DNA from: Bordetella ansorpii
GTDB lineage: Bacteria > Pseudomonadota > Gammaproteobacteria > Burkholderiales > Burkholderiaceae_B
Reading direction: 5' to 3'
Assembly (NCBI RefSeq): GCF_900078315.1
Contig: NZ_FKBS01000014.1
Location: 60,802 to 124,801 of the forward strand
DNA length: 64,000 bases
A program made the translations under genes and the position numbers. Below the pieces are notes generated by a model that saw nothing but the letters and a program-made list of their open reading frames with translations, did not search any database and was not told the DNA's origin. Of the stretch, positions 35,890 to 45,188 are shown in pieces (position 1 is the first letter of the stretch; each line of letters starts with the position of its first letter).

Positions 35890-37872
35890 ATGTCCGATAC
35901 TTCGATCATCGACGGCCCCGTCCGCATCCTGTTCCTGTCCCGCGATCCGGCGCACGTTACCGCGCAACTGGACGGGCGGGCGCTGGATGCCGAGCAGGCA
36001 GGCCCGTTGCGCGATGACATCTCGACCGACGAGATCACGCCCGTCCCCATCCTGACGCACTTCGACCAGGCCTTGGGCCGCTATCCCTACACCGGCTTCC
36101 AGGCCGAGGGGAAAAGGCCCGTCGGCATCGATGCAGTTCGCCTGTCGGGCATCAACGTCGTGGTGGCGGGCAAGCGCTATGGCAAGGGATCTTCGCGCGA
36201 GCACAGCCCGATGGCCGAGAAATCGGCCGGCGTGCGCCTGGTGATCGCCGAGAGCTTCGAGCGCATCTACCGGCAGAACGCCGACAACATCGGGTTGTAC
36301 ACCAGCACCGACATGGGCCTGGTGGCGCGCTTGCTGCGTGGCGAGGCCATCGGCGTGGACGAGATCGTCGCGGGGCGGGATGCGCTGGCTGCCGCTGTCG
36401 TGAAGGCGGGCGGTCTGCTGGCCTTCGGCCAGGCGCATCTGCGGCAGACAGCGCCGCTGGATGCGCCAGAGGATGGCGCCGCCCCGCCACGCACGTTGTT
36501 CGAGAAGATCGTTCGCCGCCATCTGCTGCGCACGCAGGTGACCTCGACCGACCCCGCGGTGGGCGACGGGGCGTTCGTGCGCGCCGACTGGCGCTTCGTC
36601 CACGAGTACTACACCGGCATGGCCAGCCATATGCTGCACGCGCGCTTCGGACGTCCGCTGCGGCTGGTGGATGCGGATCGCATCGTGGTCTTCGAGGACC
36701 ACACCTCGTATGTCGAGGACAGCCCCAACCACGTGCGCGCGGGCATCGTGCCCAACGTATGGGCCATGTGCCAGGCCCAGCGCGACTTCGTGCGCGACTA
36801 TGGCCTGCGCCAGCACCAGACGCTGACCGAGGCCCAGGCCGCGTTGGACACGGGCGTCAACGTGGCCGGCATCTCGCATGCCATGATGGCCGAGCACTAC
36901 GCCCTGCCCGGGCAGGTGGTGGCCGGCACGGACTCGCACACGCCGCACAGCGGTGCGCTGGGCTGCGTGGCCTTCGGCGTGGGTACGACCGACATGGCCA
37001 ATGCCTTCGTCACCGGCGCCGTGCGCCTGACCATGCCGGCCAGCCTGCGCGTCGAATTGGAAGGCGCTTTGCCGGCCGGCATCACGGCCAAGGACGTGGT
37101 GCTGCATCTGCTGGCCTTGCCGGAAATCCGCGCGGGCGCGGGCGTGGGCAAGGTGTTCGAGTTCACCGGGCCGGCCGTCGCGGCCATGTCCATCGATGAA
37201 CGCGCCACGCTGACCAACATGACGGCCGAATTGGGCGGGCTGACGGGCATCGTCGCACCCGATGCCGAGACGGCGCGCTTTCTGCGCGAGCGGCGCGGCG
37301 TGGACGCGGTGATCGAACCTTGGATGCGCAGCGATCCCGGCGCCGTCTATGCCCTGGAACTGCGCGTGGATTGCGCGGCGCTGGAGCCCCTGGTGGCGGC
37401 GCCCGGCGATCCCGGCAATGGCATGGCGCTGTCCAGCCTGGCGGTGCGGCCGAAAGTGGACATCGCCTATGGCGGCTCCTGTACGGCCGGCAAGCGCGAG
37501 GATTTCGACCACTATCACGAGGTGCTGGCCTGGGCGGTGGGGCGCGGATTGCGCATTCCCGAGGGCGTGACGCTGTTCCTGCAGTACGGCACCACCGCGG
37601 TGCGCGACTACTGCGTGTCGCGCGGTTATGACCGCATCTTCGATGCAATGGGCGCGCGCATCCTGCAGCCTTCGTGCGGGGCCTGCGCCAATTGCGGGCC
37701 GGGGGCGTCCACCGAGCCGTCGCAGGTCACCGTCAGCGCCATCAACCGTAATTTTCCAGGCCGTTCGGGGCCCGGCAGCGTGTGGCTGGCCAGCCCGCCC
37801 ACGGTGGTGGCCAGCGCCCTGGCGGGCGAACTGGTGTCGTATGCCGAACTGAAGGCGCGGTACGCCCGCTGA
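35890..37872 (+). CDS. Aconitase-family hydratase with swapped domain order
   Basis: A 660-residue aconitase/isopropylmalate isomerase-type hydro-lyase in which the swivel (LeuD-like) domain comes first. The swivel occupies about residues 38-180 with DDISTDEITP and GKRYGKGSSREHSP. The catalytic domain follows from about residue 205 with EDHTSYV, GTDSHTPHSGALG and the cluster cysteines C531 (GGSCTAG), C596 and C599 (SCGAC). In aconitase the swivel is at the C-terminus; in LeuCD and dimethylmaleate hydratase it is a separate subunit. The enzyme should interconvert a hydroxylated and an unsaturated tricarboxylic or dicarboxylic acid. It is cotranscribed with a Bug receptor and faces an RraA-family gene. 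Confidence 0.88.
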   Translation: MSDTSIIDGPVRILFLSRDPAHVTAQLDGRALDAEQAGPLRDDISTDEITPVPILTHFDQALGRYPYTGFQAEGKRPVGIDAVRLSGINVVVAGKRYGKGSSREHSPMAEKSAGVRLVIAESFERIYRQNADNIGLYTSTDMGLVARLLRGEAIGVDEIVAGRDALAAAVVKAGGLLAFGQAHLRQTAPLDAPEDGAAPPRTLFEKIVRRHLLRTQVTSTDPAVGDGAFVRADWRFVHEYYTGMASHMLHARFGRPLRLVDADRIVVFEDHTSYVEDSPNHVRAGIVPNVWAMCQAQRDFVRDYGLRQHQTLTEAQAALDTGVNVAGISHAMMAEHYALPGQVVAGTDSHTPHSGALGCVAFGVGTTDMANAFVTGAVRLTMPASLRVELEGALPAGITAKDVVLHLLALPEIRAGAGVGKVFEFTGPAVAAMSIDERATLTNMTAELGGLTGIVAPDAETARFLRERRGVDAVIEPWMRSDPGAVYALELRVDCAALEPLVAAPGDPGNGMALSSLAVRPKVDIAYGGSCTAGKREDFDHYHEVLAWAVGRGLRIPEGVTLFLQYGTTAVRDYCVSRGYDRIFDAMGARILQPSCGACANCGPGASTEPSQVTVSAINRNFPGRSGPGSVWLASPPTVVASALAGELVSYAELKARYAR

Positions 37873-37876
37873 CGCA

Positions 37877-38437
37877 TCAGGCCGTGGGTTTGCCCTCGGT
37901 ATGGCGGCGGGCCAGCACGATGATGCCGTCTTCGTCGGCATACAGCCATTCGCCGCGCTTGATCGTGTGTCCGTGCAGGGTGACCTGCGTGCCGGCCACG
38001 GCCGTCGGCATGACGGCCGCCCGGTTGGGCACGGCGCCCAATGCGTGGATGCCCACGGGCATGCGGGCCAGCTCGCGCACGTCGCGCAGGCAGCCGTGGA
38101 TGACGATGCCGCTCCAGCCGTTCTGCACGGCCATGCCGGCCATGCGGTCGCCCAGGATGGCGTGGGCGGCTCGGCCCCGGCCGTCCACCAGCAGCACTTT
38201 GCCCTGCCCGGGCTCGGCCAGCAGCCTGGCCAGCGACATGGCGCCATCGCCATCCGGCGCGGGCACGGTGACGATCTGTCCGAAGTACCAGGCCCTGCCG
38301 CCGAACGCGCGATAGGCGGGCGGAAACACGCGCAGTCCCCAGGCAGGGTCTTGCAGTGCCAGATCGCACAGGTCCGCGGTGGACCAGTTGGCGTCGGGCG
38401 CTTCGCGATAGCTGGGCGGGGTGAAGGTGTCGGTCAT
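37877..38437 (-). CDS. RraA-family protein, probably a class II pyruvate aldolase
   Basis: A 186-residue RraA-fold protein with the family elements AFGGRAWYFGQIVTV, LLVDGRGRAAHAILGD and NGWSGIVIHGCLRD. The arginine-aspartate pair R118-D119 is present; this pair is needed in 4-hydroxy-4-methyl-2-oxoglutarate/4-carboxy-4-hydroxy-2-oxoadipate aldolases, whereas RNase E inhibitor RraA of enterobacteria lacks the aspartate. An aldolase or oxaloacetate-decarboxylase role is therefore more likely than RNase control. It is convergent with the aconitase-like gene (4 bp apart) and divergent from tctBA, consistent with cleaving the hydroxy-acid made by that hydratase. That pathway is inference. Confidence 0.8.
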   Translation of the reverse strand: MTDTFTPPSYREAPDANWSTADLCDLALQDPAWGLRVFPPAYRAFGGRAWYFGQIVTVPAPDGDGAMSLARLLAEPGQGKVLLVDGRGRAAHAILGDRMAGMAVQNGWSGIVIHGCLRDVRELARMPVGIHALGAVPNRAAVMPTAVAGTQVTLHGHTIKRGEWLYADEDGIIVLARRHTEGKPTA

Positions 38438-38923
38438 TTTTTCAGGTTGCCAGGCGGGCGGTCCAGTTTGCGCAGCAAGCCGCGCGGTTTCTGTTGCCGG
38501 CCGCCCATGCAGGGTTTCCGGGAGGCTTTCAGAAGGGATGCGGCGGGCACGCGCCGCTCAGTGTCTGCTGCTCGTGCCGCGTCTTGTCACCGGACTCGCA
38601 ATAGGTTATTGCGCCATGATTCCAGGCCTGCCGCAAGGGGCGATTCCGACACTCCTGGGTGGGGCCCGCCTTTATCCAAATTCTGCACAACCGTGTTTTC
38701 CCCTAGGTGCTTATTCCAATTTGGAATCCAAGGCGCATCGGGCTCGCCTCGAAATCATGGGTTTGCGGGTTCTCATGCCAAACCGCGTCACGTACCATCC
38801 CGGCTTTCTTATTGCTTTCATGGCGTTAAGGCCGTTGAAAGCTAGAGTGATACGGCGTAGTGCGTGTTCCGGCTTGGTCCGCCCGGCGGTTTACCGGCGC
38901 GCCCCATCCATGGAGACAGCGGT
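38438..38923. other. Intergenic region between the RraA-like and tctB genes
   Basis: Nearly 490 bp without a convincing gene; the open frames here have no family features and are shadows. It holds divergent promoters and one clear palindromic site at 38713-38731. Nothing else stands out. Confidence 0.5.
38713..38731. promoter_or_regulatory. Double palindrome upstream of tctBA
   Basis: ATTCCAA-T-TTGGAAT (38713-38727) overlaps TTGGA-A-TCCAA (38721-38731). Two overlapping perfect palindromes in an otherwise featureless gap suggest an operator, probably for tctBA (about 195 bp downstream) or the RraA-like gene. Confidence 0.5.
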
Positions 38924-39382
38924 TTGATAAGAAACAGACAAGACTTTTGGTCGGGCGTGATGTTCGTCGGCCTGGGCTGTGGGTTCTCGCTGCAGGCCAC
39001 CCAATACAGCATGGGCACGGCGGCGCGCATGGGCCCGGGCTATTTCCCTTTCTGGCTGGGCATCGTGCTGGCGCTCATGGGCGCTGTCGTCGCGGTGGGG
39101 GCGTTGGCGAAGAAGGCGACGGAGACATCCGTTTCCCGCTTCGACTTCCGCATCCTGGCCCTGGTGGTCGGCTCCGTCATCCTGTACGGCGTGGTGCTGC
39201 AGCCTCTCGGGCTGTACCTGTCCGTGTTCCTGCTCGTGGTGGTCAGCAGTTATGCCAGCCACGAGTTCAACTGGAAGGTCGCCGTGGCCAATGGCCTCTT
39301 CCTGGTCCTGTTCTCGTACGTCGCGTTCATCCGCGGGCTGGGCCTGATCTTTCCGCTCTGGCCGAGCGTGCTGAGCAACTGA
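38924..39382 (+). CDS. tctB: Tripartite tricarboxylate transporter small membrane subunit
   Basis: A 152-residue TctB protein with four predicted membrane helices (DFWSGVMFVGLGCGFSLQA at the start; ILALVVGSVILYGVVL; LSVFLLVVVSSYAS; FLVLFSYVAFIRGLGL). The start is read as TTG at 38924, with GGAG about 9 bases upstream, because IRNRQDFWSGVMF is the family N-terminus and no ATG is available. It is followed 10 bp later by tctA. Together they form the inner-membrane part of a secondary importer that works with a periplasmic Bug receptor, probably the one at 34915. Confidence 0.88.
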   Translation: MIRNRQDFWSGVMFVGLGCGFSLQATQYSMGTAARMGPGYFPFWLGIVLALMGAVVAVGALAKKATETSVSRFDFRILALVVGSVILYGVVLQPLGLYLSVFLLVVVSSYASHEFNWKVAVANGLFLVLFSYVAFIRGLGLIFPLWPSVLSN

Positions 39383-39392
39383 GGAGCGAGAC

Positions 39393-40898
39393 ATGGAATT
39401 GATGGATCACCTGATGCTCGGGTTCTCCGTGGCGGTCACGCCCGAGAACCTGCTCTATGCCTTCCTGGGCTGCCTGCTGGGCACGCTGGTGGGCGTGCTG
39501 CCGGGGCTTGGCCCCGTGCCCACGATCGCGATGCTGCTGCCCATCACGTATGTGCTGCCGCCCGTGGCCGGCCTGATCATGCTGGCGGGCATCTACTACG
39601 GCACGCAGTACGGCGGCTCCACCACGGCCATCCTGGTCAACCTGCCGGGCGAGACCTCCGCGGTGGTGACGGTGCTGGACGGCCACCAGATGGCGCGCAA
39701 TGGCCGCGCCGGCGCGGCGCTGTCGCTGGCGGCGGTCGGGTCGTTTTTTGCGGGCAGTGTGGCGACGCTGTTGCTGGCGGCCTTTGCGCCGCCCTTGGCG
39801 GAAGTGGCGTTCGCGTTCGGTCCCGCCGAGTACTTCTCGCTGATGGTGCTGGGCCTGATCGGCGCGGTGGTGCTGGCCTCGGGTTCGCTGCCCAAGGCGA
39901 TCTGCATGATCCTGCTGGGCCTGTTGCTGGGCATGGTGGGCACCGACGTGAACTCGGGCGTGGCGCGCTATGACTTCGGCATTCCCGAACTGCAGGACGG
40001 CATCGACTTCGCCGTGGTGGCGATGGGCGTGTTCGGCCTGGCCGAGATCATGGCCAACCTGGAACTGAAGGAACAGCGCGTCGAGATCTCGGACAAGATG
40101 GGTTCGCTGTATCCCAGCAGGCAGGAAATCCGCGAAGCCGCGCCCGCCATCCTGCGCGGCACGGCGCTGGGATCGGCGCTGGGCATCCTGCCGGGCGGCG
40201 GGTCGGTGCTGTCGGCGTTCGCGTCGTACACGCTGGAGAAGAAGATCTCCAAGAACCCCGAGCGTTTCGGCAAGGGCCATCCGGCGGGCCTGGCGGGCCC
40301 CGAATCGGCCAACAACGCGGGTGCCCAAACGTCCTTCATCCCGCTGCTGACGCTGGGCATTCCGGGCAATGCGGTGATGGCGCTGATGGTGGGCGCGATG
40401 ACCATCCACAACATCCAGCCGGGTCCGCAGGTGATGAGCAGCCACCCCGAGCTGTTCTGGGGGCTGATCGCCTCGATGTGGATCGGCAACCTGATGCTGG
40501 TGGTGCTGAACCTGCCGCTGGTGGGCATCTGGGTGAAGCTGCTGAAAGTGCCCTACCGCATGCTGTTCCCGGCCATCCTGGTGTTCTGCACGATCGGCGT
40601 GTACTCGCTGAACTACAACACCTTCGACATCTTCATGTTCGCCGCCTTCGGCATTGTCGGCTACCTGTGGAGCAAGCTGGGCTGCGAAGGTGCGCCGCTG
40701 CTGCTGGGCCTGGTGCTGGGCCCCATGATGGAAGAGAACTTCCGCCGTGCCCTGCTGCTGTCGCGTGGCGATTTCTCCAGCTTCGTCACGCGGCCCCTGT
40801 CGGCGTCGCTGCTGGGCGCGGCCGCCGTGCTGCTGGTGCTGGTGGCGCTGCCGGCCTTGCGCAAGAAGCGTGAAGAGGCATTCGTCGACGCAGATTGA
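39393..40898 (+). CDS. tctA: Tripartite tricarboxylate transporter large membrane subunit
   Basis: A 501-residue TctA permease with about 12 membrane helices. Diagnostic family segments are GTLVGVLPGLGPVPTIAMLLP near the N-terminus, AGIYYGTQYGGSTTAIL, and the mid-protein repeat ALGSALGILPGGGSVLSAFASYTLEKK with GPESANNAGAQTSFIPLLTLGIPG. It imports a carboxylate with a cation. It has GAGGAGCGAG upstream of the ATG. Transcription probably ends in the repeat array at 41003-41173. Confidence 0.95.
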   Translation: MELMDHLMLGFSVAVTPENLLYAFLGCLLGTLVGVLPGLGPVPTIAMLLPITYVLPPVAGLIMLAGIYYGTQYGGSTTAILVNLPGETSAVVTVLDGHQMARNGRAGAALSLAAVGSFFAGSVATLLLAAFAPPLAEVAFAFGPAEYFSLMVLGLIGAVVLASGSLPKAICMILLGLLLGMVGTDVNSGVARYDFGIPELQDGIDFAVVAMGVFGLAEIMANLELKEQRVEISDKMGSLYPSRQEIREAAPAILRGTALGSALGILPGGGSVLSAFASYTLEKKISKNPERFGKGHPAGLAGPESANNAGAQTSFIPLLTLGIPGNAVMALMVGAMTIHNIQPGPQVMSSHPELFWGLIASMWIGNLMLVVLNLPLVGIWVKLLKVPYRMLFPAILVFCTIGVYSLNYNTFDIFMFAAFGIVGYLWSKLGCEGAPLLLGLVLGPMMEENFRRALLLSRGDFSSFVTRPLSASLLGAAAVLLVLVALPALRKKREEAFVDAD

Positions 40899-41002
40899 CC
40901 CGCCCCGCGAAGGCATAGAAGAAACAAGCAGTTTTGCAGTTGGCTCCTGGCTCGGGTACGTGTTGCATGCACGCCCCGGGCCATTTTTTTGCTGGGAGAT
41001 GC

Positions 41003-41173
41003 CGCGGCGTGGGGGCCTCCTTTTGCCGCCGGGCCGCCCCAAGGCAAAAGGCGCCCCCTTGGGGGGCAGCAAGCCGAAGGCGCGGCGTGGGGGCCTCCTT
41101 TGCCGCTGGGCCGCCCCAAGGCAAAAGGCGCCCCCTTGAGGGGCAGCAAGCCGAAGGCGCGGCGTGGGGGGGG
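41003..41173 (+). repeat. Interspersed GC-rich repeat, tandem copies B1 and B2
   Basis: Two near-identical units of 78 bp (41003-41080) and 77 bp (41081-41157), followed by the first 16 bases of a third. Each unit contains CCCCAAGG and its complement CCTTGGGG (41037-41044 and 41057-41064 in the first unit; one mismatch in the second), so each can form a stem, and ends with AGCAAGCCGAAGG. The array fills the gap between the convergent tctA and NAD operon ends. It probably acts as a bidirectional terminator; a different role is possible. Confidence 0.8.
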
Positions 41174-41175
41174 CC

Positions 41176-42237
41176 CTAATCCGTAATGCCCAGGAAGTGA
41201 TCCAGCATGTGGAAGTGGTCGTCGTGGAACCGATCCTCCATGCCGGCCAGGTCCGCGATCGGCACCCACTGCGCCAGTTGTGCATCGTCATCGGCCTGCA
41301 CGTCCGGCAAGGCGCGGTCGCCCAGGTCGAAATAGAACGCGTGTGAAATCACGCGGCCGCGCTGGCTGCGGTCCGGGTGGTCGAACACGGCCTGGTCTTT
41401 CAGCGCGGCCTGCATGCTGGGTTCCAGCAGCCCCAGCGTGGTTTCTTCCCGCAGCTCGCGCAGCGCGGATTGATACGCCGTCTCGCGCTGCTCGATGAAT
41501 CCCCCCGGCACGGCATACAAACCCACGCCTGGAGGTTGGCCGCGCTTGATCAACAGCACGCGGTCGCCGCAGCGCACGATGCTGTCCACCGTGACGAACA
41601 CCGGCGGATACGGCGCCGCGGCCCAGGCCTGCTTGTATTTGCGCAGCATCTGCCATTCACGCGCCAACGCGGGATAGAAAGGCAGCGCGGCCCACGCGCG
41701 CAGGAAGTCGAGCGTGGTGACGGGCGCGACCGGTTGCAACGCGGCCAGGGCGGCTTCCAGCCCATGGCCCGAGGCCCCGAAAAGCGCGTCGCGGATATGT
41801 ACCGCGTCGACCGGATCGGTGCGCTCCACGGCGTGCAGCGTCCAGCCGGGAAAACGGCCGAGATAGCCGCTGGTGGCATCCTTGAAATGGCCGATCAGCG
41901 CGATGGAAGGTTTGGCCGGCCGGCCCAGTTGCTTGCCCAGGTCTGCTACGCCCGTGTGCACGGCCTGCACCCAGCGCGCTTCGTCGTAGTAGTCGCGCGT
42001 CGGCAGGAAATGCACGCGAGCGCGGTCCGCCTCGGGCAGCGCCAGGCGGATGATGTCCGCGCGTTCCTGCCAGGTGAAGGGATTCCTGGGCGTGCGTGCC
42101 TGGTGCGCCGAGCCGATGACGACGATGACCTGGCCTGCCAGCGTCAGCGCTTGCCGAAGCAGGGCCAGGTGACCGTTGTGGAAGGGTTGGAAGCGGCCAA
42201 TGTAGACGGCGATGTCGGGTCGTGCTTGTTCGGTCAT
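41176..42237 (-). CDS. Bifunctional nicotinamide-nucleotide adenylyltransferase / Nudix hydrolase
   Basis: A 353-residue two-domain protein. Residues 1-185 form an NMN adenylyltransferase of the NadM type, with the nucleotide-binding motif YIGRFQPFHNGH at 12-23. Residues 200-353 form a Nudix hydrolase with a full Nudix box (GGFIEQRETAYQSALRELREE, read across its conserved residues) after VPGG. The same fusion occurs in other bacteria as NadM-Nudix, making NAD from NMN and cleaving ADP-ribose. The ATG at 42237 matches the family start. It lies 14 bp after nadE and is the last gene of the NAD operon. Confidence 0.93.
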   Translation of the reverse strand: MTEQARPDIAVYIGRFQPFHNGHLALLRQALTLAGQVIVVIGSAHQARTPRNPFTWQERADIIRLALPEADRARVHFLPTRDYYDEARWVQAVHTGVADLGKQLGRPAKPSIALIGHFKDATSGYLGRFPGWTLHAVERTDPVDAVHIRDALFGASGHGLEAALAALQPVAPVTTLDFLRAWAALPFYPALAREWQMLRKYKQAWAAAPYPPVFVTVDSIVRCGDRVLLIKRGQPPGVGLYAVPGGFIEQRETAYQSALRELREETTLGLLEPSMQAALKDQAVFDHPDRSQRGRVISHAFYFDLGDRALPDVQADDDAQLAQWVPIADLAGMEDRFHDDHFHMLDHFLGITD

Positions 42238-42251
42238 GGCGTCGGATCTCG

Positions 42252-43952
42252 TCAGTCGTATTGGGCGGCGATGGGCATCTGGCGGCCCGCGCCGAAGGCC
42301 TTGGCGCGCACGCGGATCATGGGCGGGGCCTGGCGGCGCTTGTACTCGTTGCGCGCCACCATGCGGCGCACGCGGTCGATCAGCGTCTTGCCATCGGGCG
42401 TGCCGCGCAGGTGCTCGACGAAGTCGCGCGCCTGCCGGTACTCGTCGGGCGCCAGCCGCTCCGCCTCGATCACGAAGCGCAGGATCTCGTCGAGCACCTC
42501 GTAGGGCGGCAGGCTGTCGGTGTCTTTCTGGTCGGGCGCCAGTTCGGCCGAGGGCGGCTTGTCGATGATCGCCACGGGAATCATCTCGCGGCCGGCAGCC
42601 TCGTTCAGGTGGCGCGACAGCGCGAACACCTCGGTCTTGTACAGATCGCCCAGCAGGCCCAGACCGCCGTTGGTATCGCCATACAGCGTGCAATAGCCCA
42701 CCGACAGTTCCGACTTGTTGCCGGTGGTCAGCAACAGGTGGCCGAAGGTGTTGGAATACTCCATCAGGACGGTGCCGCGGATGCGCGCCTGCAGGTTCTC
42801 CAGCGGCAGGCCCTGCAAGGGATGCGCGAAGCTGGCCTCGAATTGCCGCGCATACACGTCCACGGCCTCGGCGATGGGATGCGTGTACAGCATGATGCCC
42901 AGGTTGTGGCACAGCGCGACCGAGTCGTCCACCGATCCCGAAGAAGAATACTTCGACGGCATGGTGACGGCGGCCACGTTCTCGGCCCCCAGGGCCTCGA
43001 CGGCCAGCGCCAGCGTCAACGCGCTGTCGATGCCGCCCGACGAGCCCACCACCACCTGGCGAAAGCCGCAGCGCCGCGCGTAGTCGCGCAGGCCCAGCAC
43101 GATTTGCGCGCGATAGAAGGCCATCGTGGGCAGGCCCTGCGGATCGACGCGGGGCGGCGTGCCGCCCTGCGCGGTAAGAAAGCGCCCACCATCGAAGCGC
43201 AGCGTGGCCACGTCCTCCTCGAAGCGGTGCGTCTCGAAGACCACGCCTTGCACCGGCTGCACCGCGAACGAGGCGCCGTCGAAGACGATCTGGTCCTGGC
43301 CGCCGATCTGGTTCACGTACAACAGCGGCAGGCGGTGCTGGGCGCTGGCGTCCGCGAACACCTTGTGGCGCAGCTCGCGCTTGCCGATCTCGGAGGGACT
43401 GGCGTTGATGGACACCACGAAGTCTGGCGAGGCTTCCTGCAGGCGCCGGAACGGGTTCACTTCGTAGTCGGCGCCGCGATCGTTCCAGCCGTCCTCGCAG
43501 ATCATGAAGCCGACGCGCGCGTCGCCGATCTGCAGTACGGGCGCGATGTCGGGGCCGGGCTCGAAGTGGCGGTGTTCATCGAAGATGTTGTAGGTGGGCA
43601 GAAGCTGCTTGGCGTAGCGCAGCAGCACTTCGCCATCGCGCACCACCAGCAGGCCGTTGTGCCAGGCCTTGCCGGGGCGGGTACGGGCAAGGGGCGCGCC
43701 CACCACCCAGGCCAGGCCGGGGAACTCGCGCGAGGCCGCGAGCAGCGCCTGCACGCCCGCCTCGACCTTTGCCTTGAAAGGCGTTTCGTCCAGCATGTCG
43801 CCGGGGTAATAGCCGGTGAGCGACAGTTCGGAGAACACCACCATCTGCGAGCCGTCCTGCGCTGCGCGGCGCGCGGCGGCGGTCATGCGCTCGACGTTGC
43901 CGGCGACGTCGCCGACCGTGTAGTTCAGTTGCGCCAATGTCAGTGCGATCAT
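42252..43952 (-). CDS. nadE: Glutamine-dependent NAD+ synthetase
   Basis: A 566-residue two-domain NAD synthetase. The N-terminal amidase domain has the nitrilase triad E42 ([13 protein letters not shown]), K115 (RYAKQLLP) and C152 (MICEDGWND), which release ammonia from glutamine. The C-terminal domain has the ATP pyrophosphatase loop [16 protein letters not shown] and the later [18 protein letters not shown] segment. It converts nicotinic acid adenine dinucleotide to NAD+. Its ATG at 43952 overlaps the pncB stop as ATGA, so the two are translationally coupled. Confidence 0.97.
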   Translation of the reverse strand: MIALTLAQLNYTVGDVAGNVERMTAAARRAAQDGSQMVVFSELSLTGYYPGDMLDETPFKAKVEAGVQALLAASREFPGLAWVVGAPLARTRPGKAWHNGLLVVRDGEVLLRYAKQLLPTYNIFDEHRHFEPGPDIAPVLQIGDARVGFMICEDGWNDRGADYEVNPFRRLQEASPDFVVSINASPSEIGKRELRHKVFADASAQHRLPLLYVNQIGGQDQIVFDGASFAVQPVQGVVFETHRFEEDVATLRFDGGRFLTAQGGTPPRVDPQGLPTMAFYRAQIVLGLRDYARRCGFRQVVVGSSGGIDSALTLALAVEALGAENVAAVTMPSKYSSSGSVDDSVALCHNLGIMLYTHPIAEAVDVYARQFEASFAHPLQGLPLENLQARIRGTVLMEYSNTFGHLLLTTGNKSELSVGYCTLYGDTNGGLGLLGDLYKTEVFALSRHLNEAAGREMIPVAIIDKPPSAELAPDQKDTDSLPPYEVLDEILRFVIEAERLAPDEYRQARDFVEHLRGTPDGKTLIDRVRRMVARNEYKRRQAPPMIRVRAKAFGAGRQMPIAAQYD

Positions 43953-45142
43953 GCGGGGCTCCCGACCTGGAAGACCTGGCGCAGGTACGCCAGGAAGGTT
44001 TCGTCGTTGCACAGGGTCTTGCCCGGCGTGTCCGACAGCTTGGCCACCGATTGCCCGTTGGCCGAGGTGAGCTTCATCACGATGTTCAGCGGCGTCAGGC
44101 CCACGTCGTTGCTCAGGTGCGTGCCGATGCCGAAGCCCAGCTGCGTGCGGTCGCCGAACTGCCGGTACAGCGCCAGGGCGCGCGAGACATCCAGGCCGTC
44201 CGAGAATACCAGCCGCTTGGCGTGCGCGTTGATGCGCAGCCTGGCGTAGTGCGCCAGGGCCTTCTCGCCCCATTCGGCGGGGTCGCCCGAGTCGTGCCGC
44301 AAGCCGTCGAACAGCTTGGCGAAGTACAGGTCGAAGTCGGCCAGGAAGGCATTCATGCCCACCACGTCGGTCAGCGCGATGCCCAGGTCGCCGCGGTATT
44401 CCTGCACCCATTCCTCCAGCGCGGTCTTCTGGAAATCGCGCAGCCGCACGCCCAGCGCCTGGAAGGTCTGGAGATATTCGTGCGCCATGGTGCCGATGGG
44501 CACCAGCCCCAGGTCCTTGGCCAGCAGCACGTTCGACGTGCCCTTGAAATAGCGGGGCAGCTCGGCCTGCAGCCGCGCCACCACCTGGCGTTGCCAGGCG
44601 CCGCTGTAGCGGCGGCGCAGGCCGAAGTCGAAGAACTCGAACGGGTGCGCGCGCGGCGCTTCGTCGGCGAAGGCCTGGAACTGCTTGATCTTGGCGTCCA
44701 ACCGCCGCGTGCCTTCGGCAAGCGCCTGCGCCGTGTCGAAGCGGCGGAAGTACAGTTCGTTGACGATGGCCAGCACCGGGATCTCGAATCCCATGATGTG
44801 CACCTGCGGGCCGCGCGCCACGATGCGCAGGTCATCGCCGTTGGCGCGCACGTCGATGAAGGACCGCTGGAAGCGGAAGATGCGCAGGAAGTCGATGAAG
44901 TCGGACTTGATGTAGCGCAGTTCGCTCAGGTAGGCCAGTTCATCGGGCTGGAAGGACAGGCTGCACAGGTGTTCGAGTTCGCGCTGCACGTCCCGCGCCA
45001 GTTCGGCGATGGGATAGGCCGGCCGGTTGCGGCACACGAAGGTGTATTCCGCCTGCGTGGCCGGGTGCCGGTGCAGCATGGCCTGCCACATGGTGAACTT
45101 GTACAGATCGGTGTCGAGCAGGCTTTGTATGACGGGTTGCAT
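43949..45142 (-). CDS. pncB: Nicotinate phosphoribosyltransferase
   Basis: A 397-residue PncB enzyme that makes nicotinate mononucleotide from nicotinate and PRPP, the entry step of the Preiss-Handler salvage route. It starts [18 protein letters not shown], has GTMAHEYLQ with the conserved histidine that is phosphorylated by ATP, and [17 protein letters not shown] followed by [11 protein letters not shown] for phosphate binding. It overlaps nadE by four bases and follows the nicotinamidase-like gene by 46 bp in one operon. Confidence 0.97.
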   Translation of the reverse strand: MQPVIQSLLDTDLYKFTMWQAMLHRHPATQAEYTFVCRNRPAYPIAELARDVQRELEHLCSLSFQPDELAYLSELRYIKSDFIDFLRIFRFQRSFIDVRANGDDLRIVARGPQVHIMGFEIPVLAIVNELYFRRFDTAQALAEGTRRLDAKIKQFQAFADEAPRAHPFEFFDFGLRRRYSGAWQRQVVARLQAELPRYFKGTSNVLLAKDLGLVPIGTMAHEYLQTFQALGVRLRDFQKTALEEWVQEYRGDLGIALTDVVGMNAFLADFDLYFAKLFDGLRHDSGDPAEWGEKALAHYARLRINAHAKRLVFSDGLDVSRALALYRQFGDRTQLGFGIGTHLSNDVGLTPLNIVMKLTSANGQSVAKLSDTPGKTLCNDETFLAYLRQVFQVGSPA

Positions 45143-45188
45143 GGCTGGTACTCCTTGTCTTGCCGCCGGGCTTTTCTCGTTGCCTCGT

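Noticed and set aside
38421-38927. A 168-codon plus-strand frame in the gap before tctB
   Set aside because: No ribosome site, no family similarity, and it overlaps the start regions of both neighbours.
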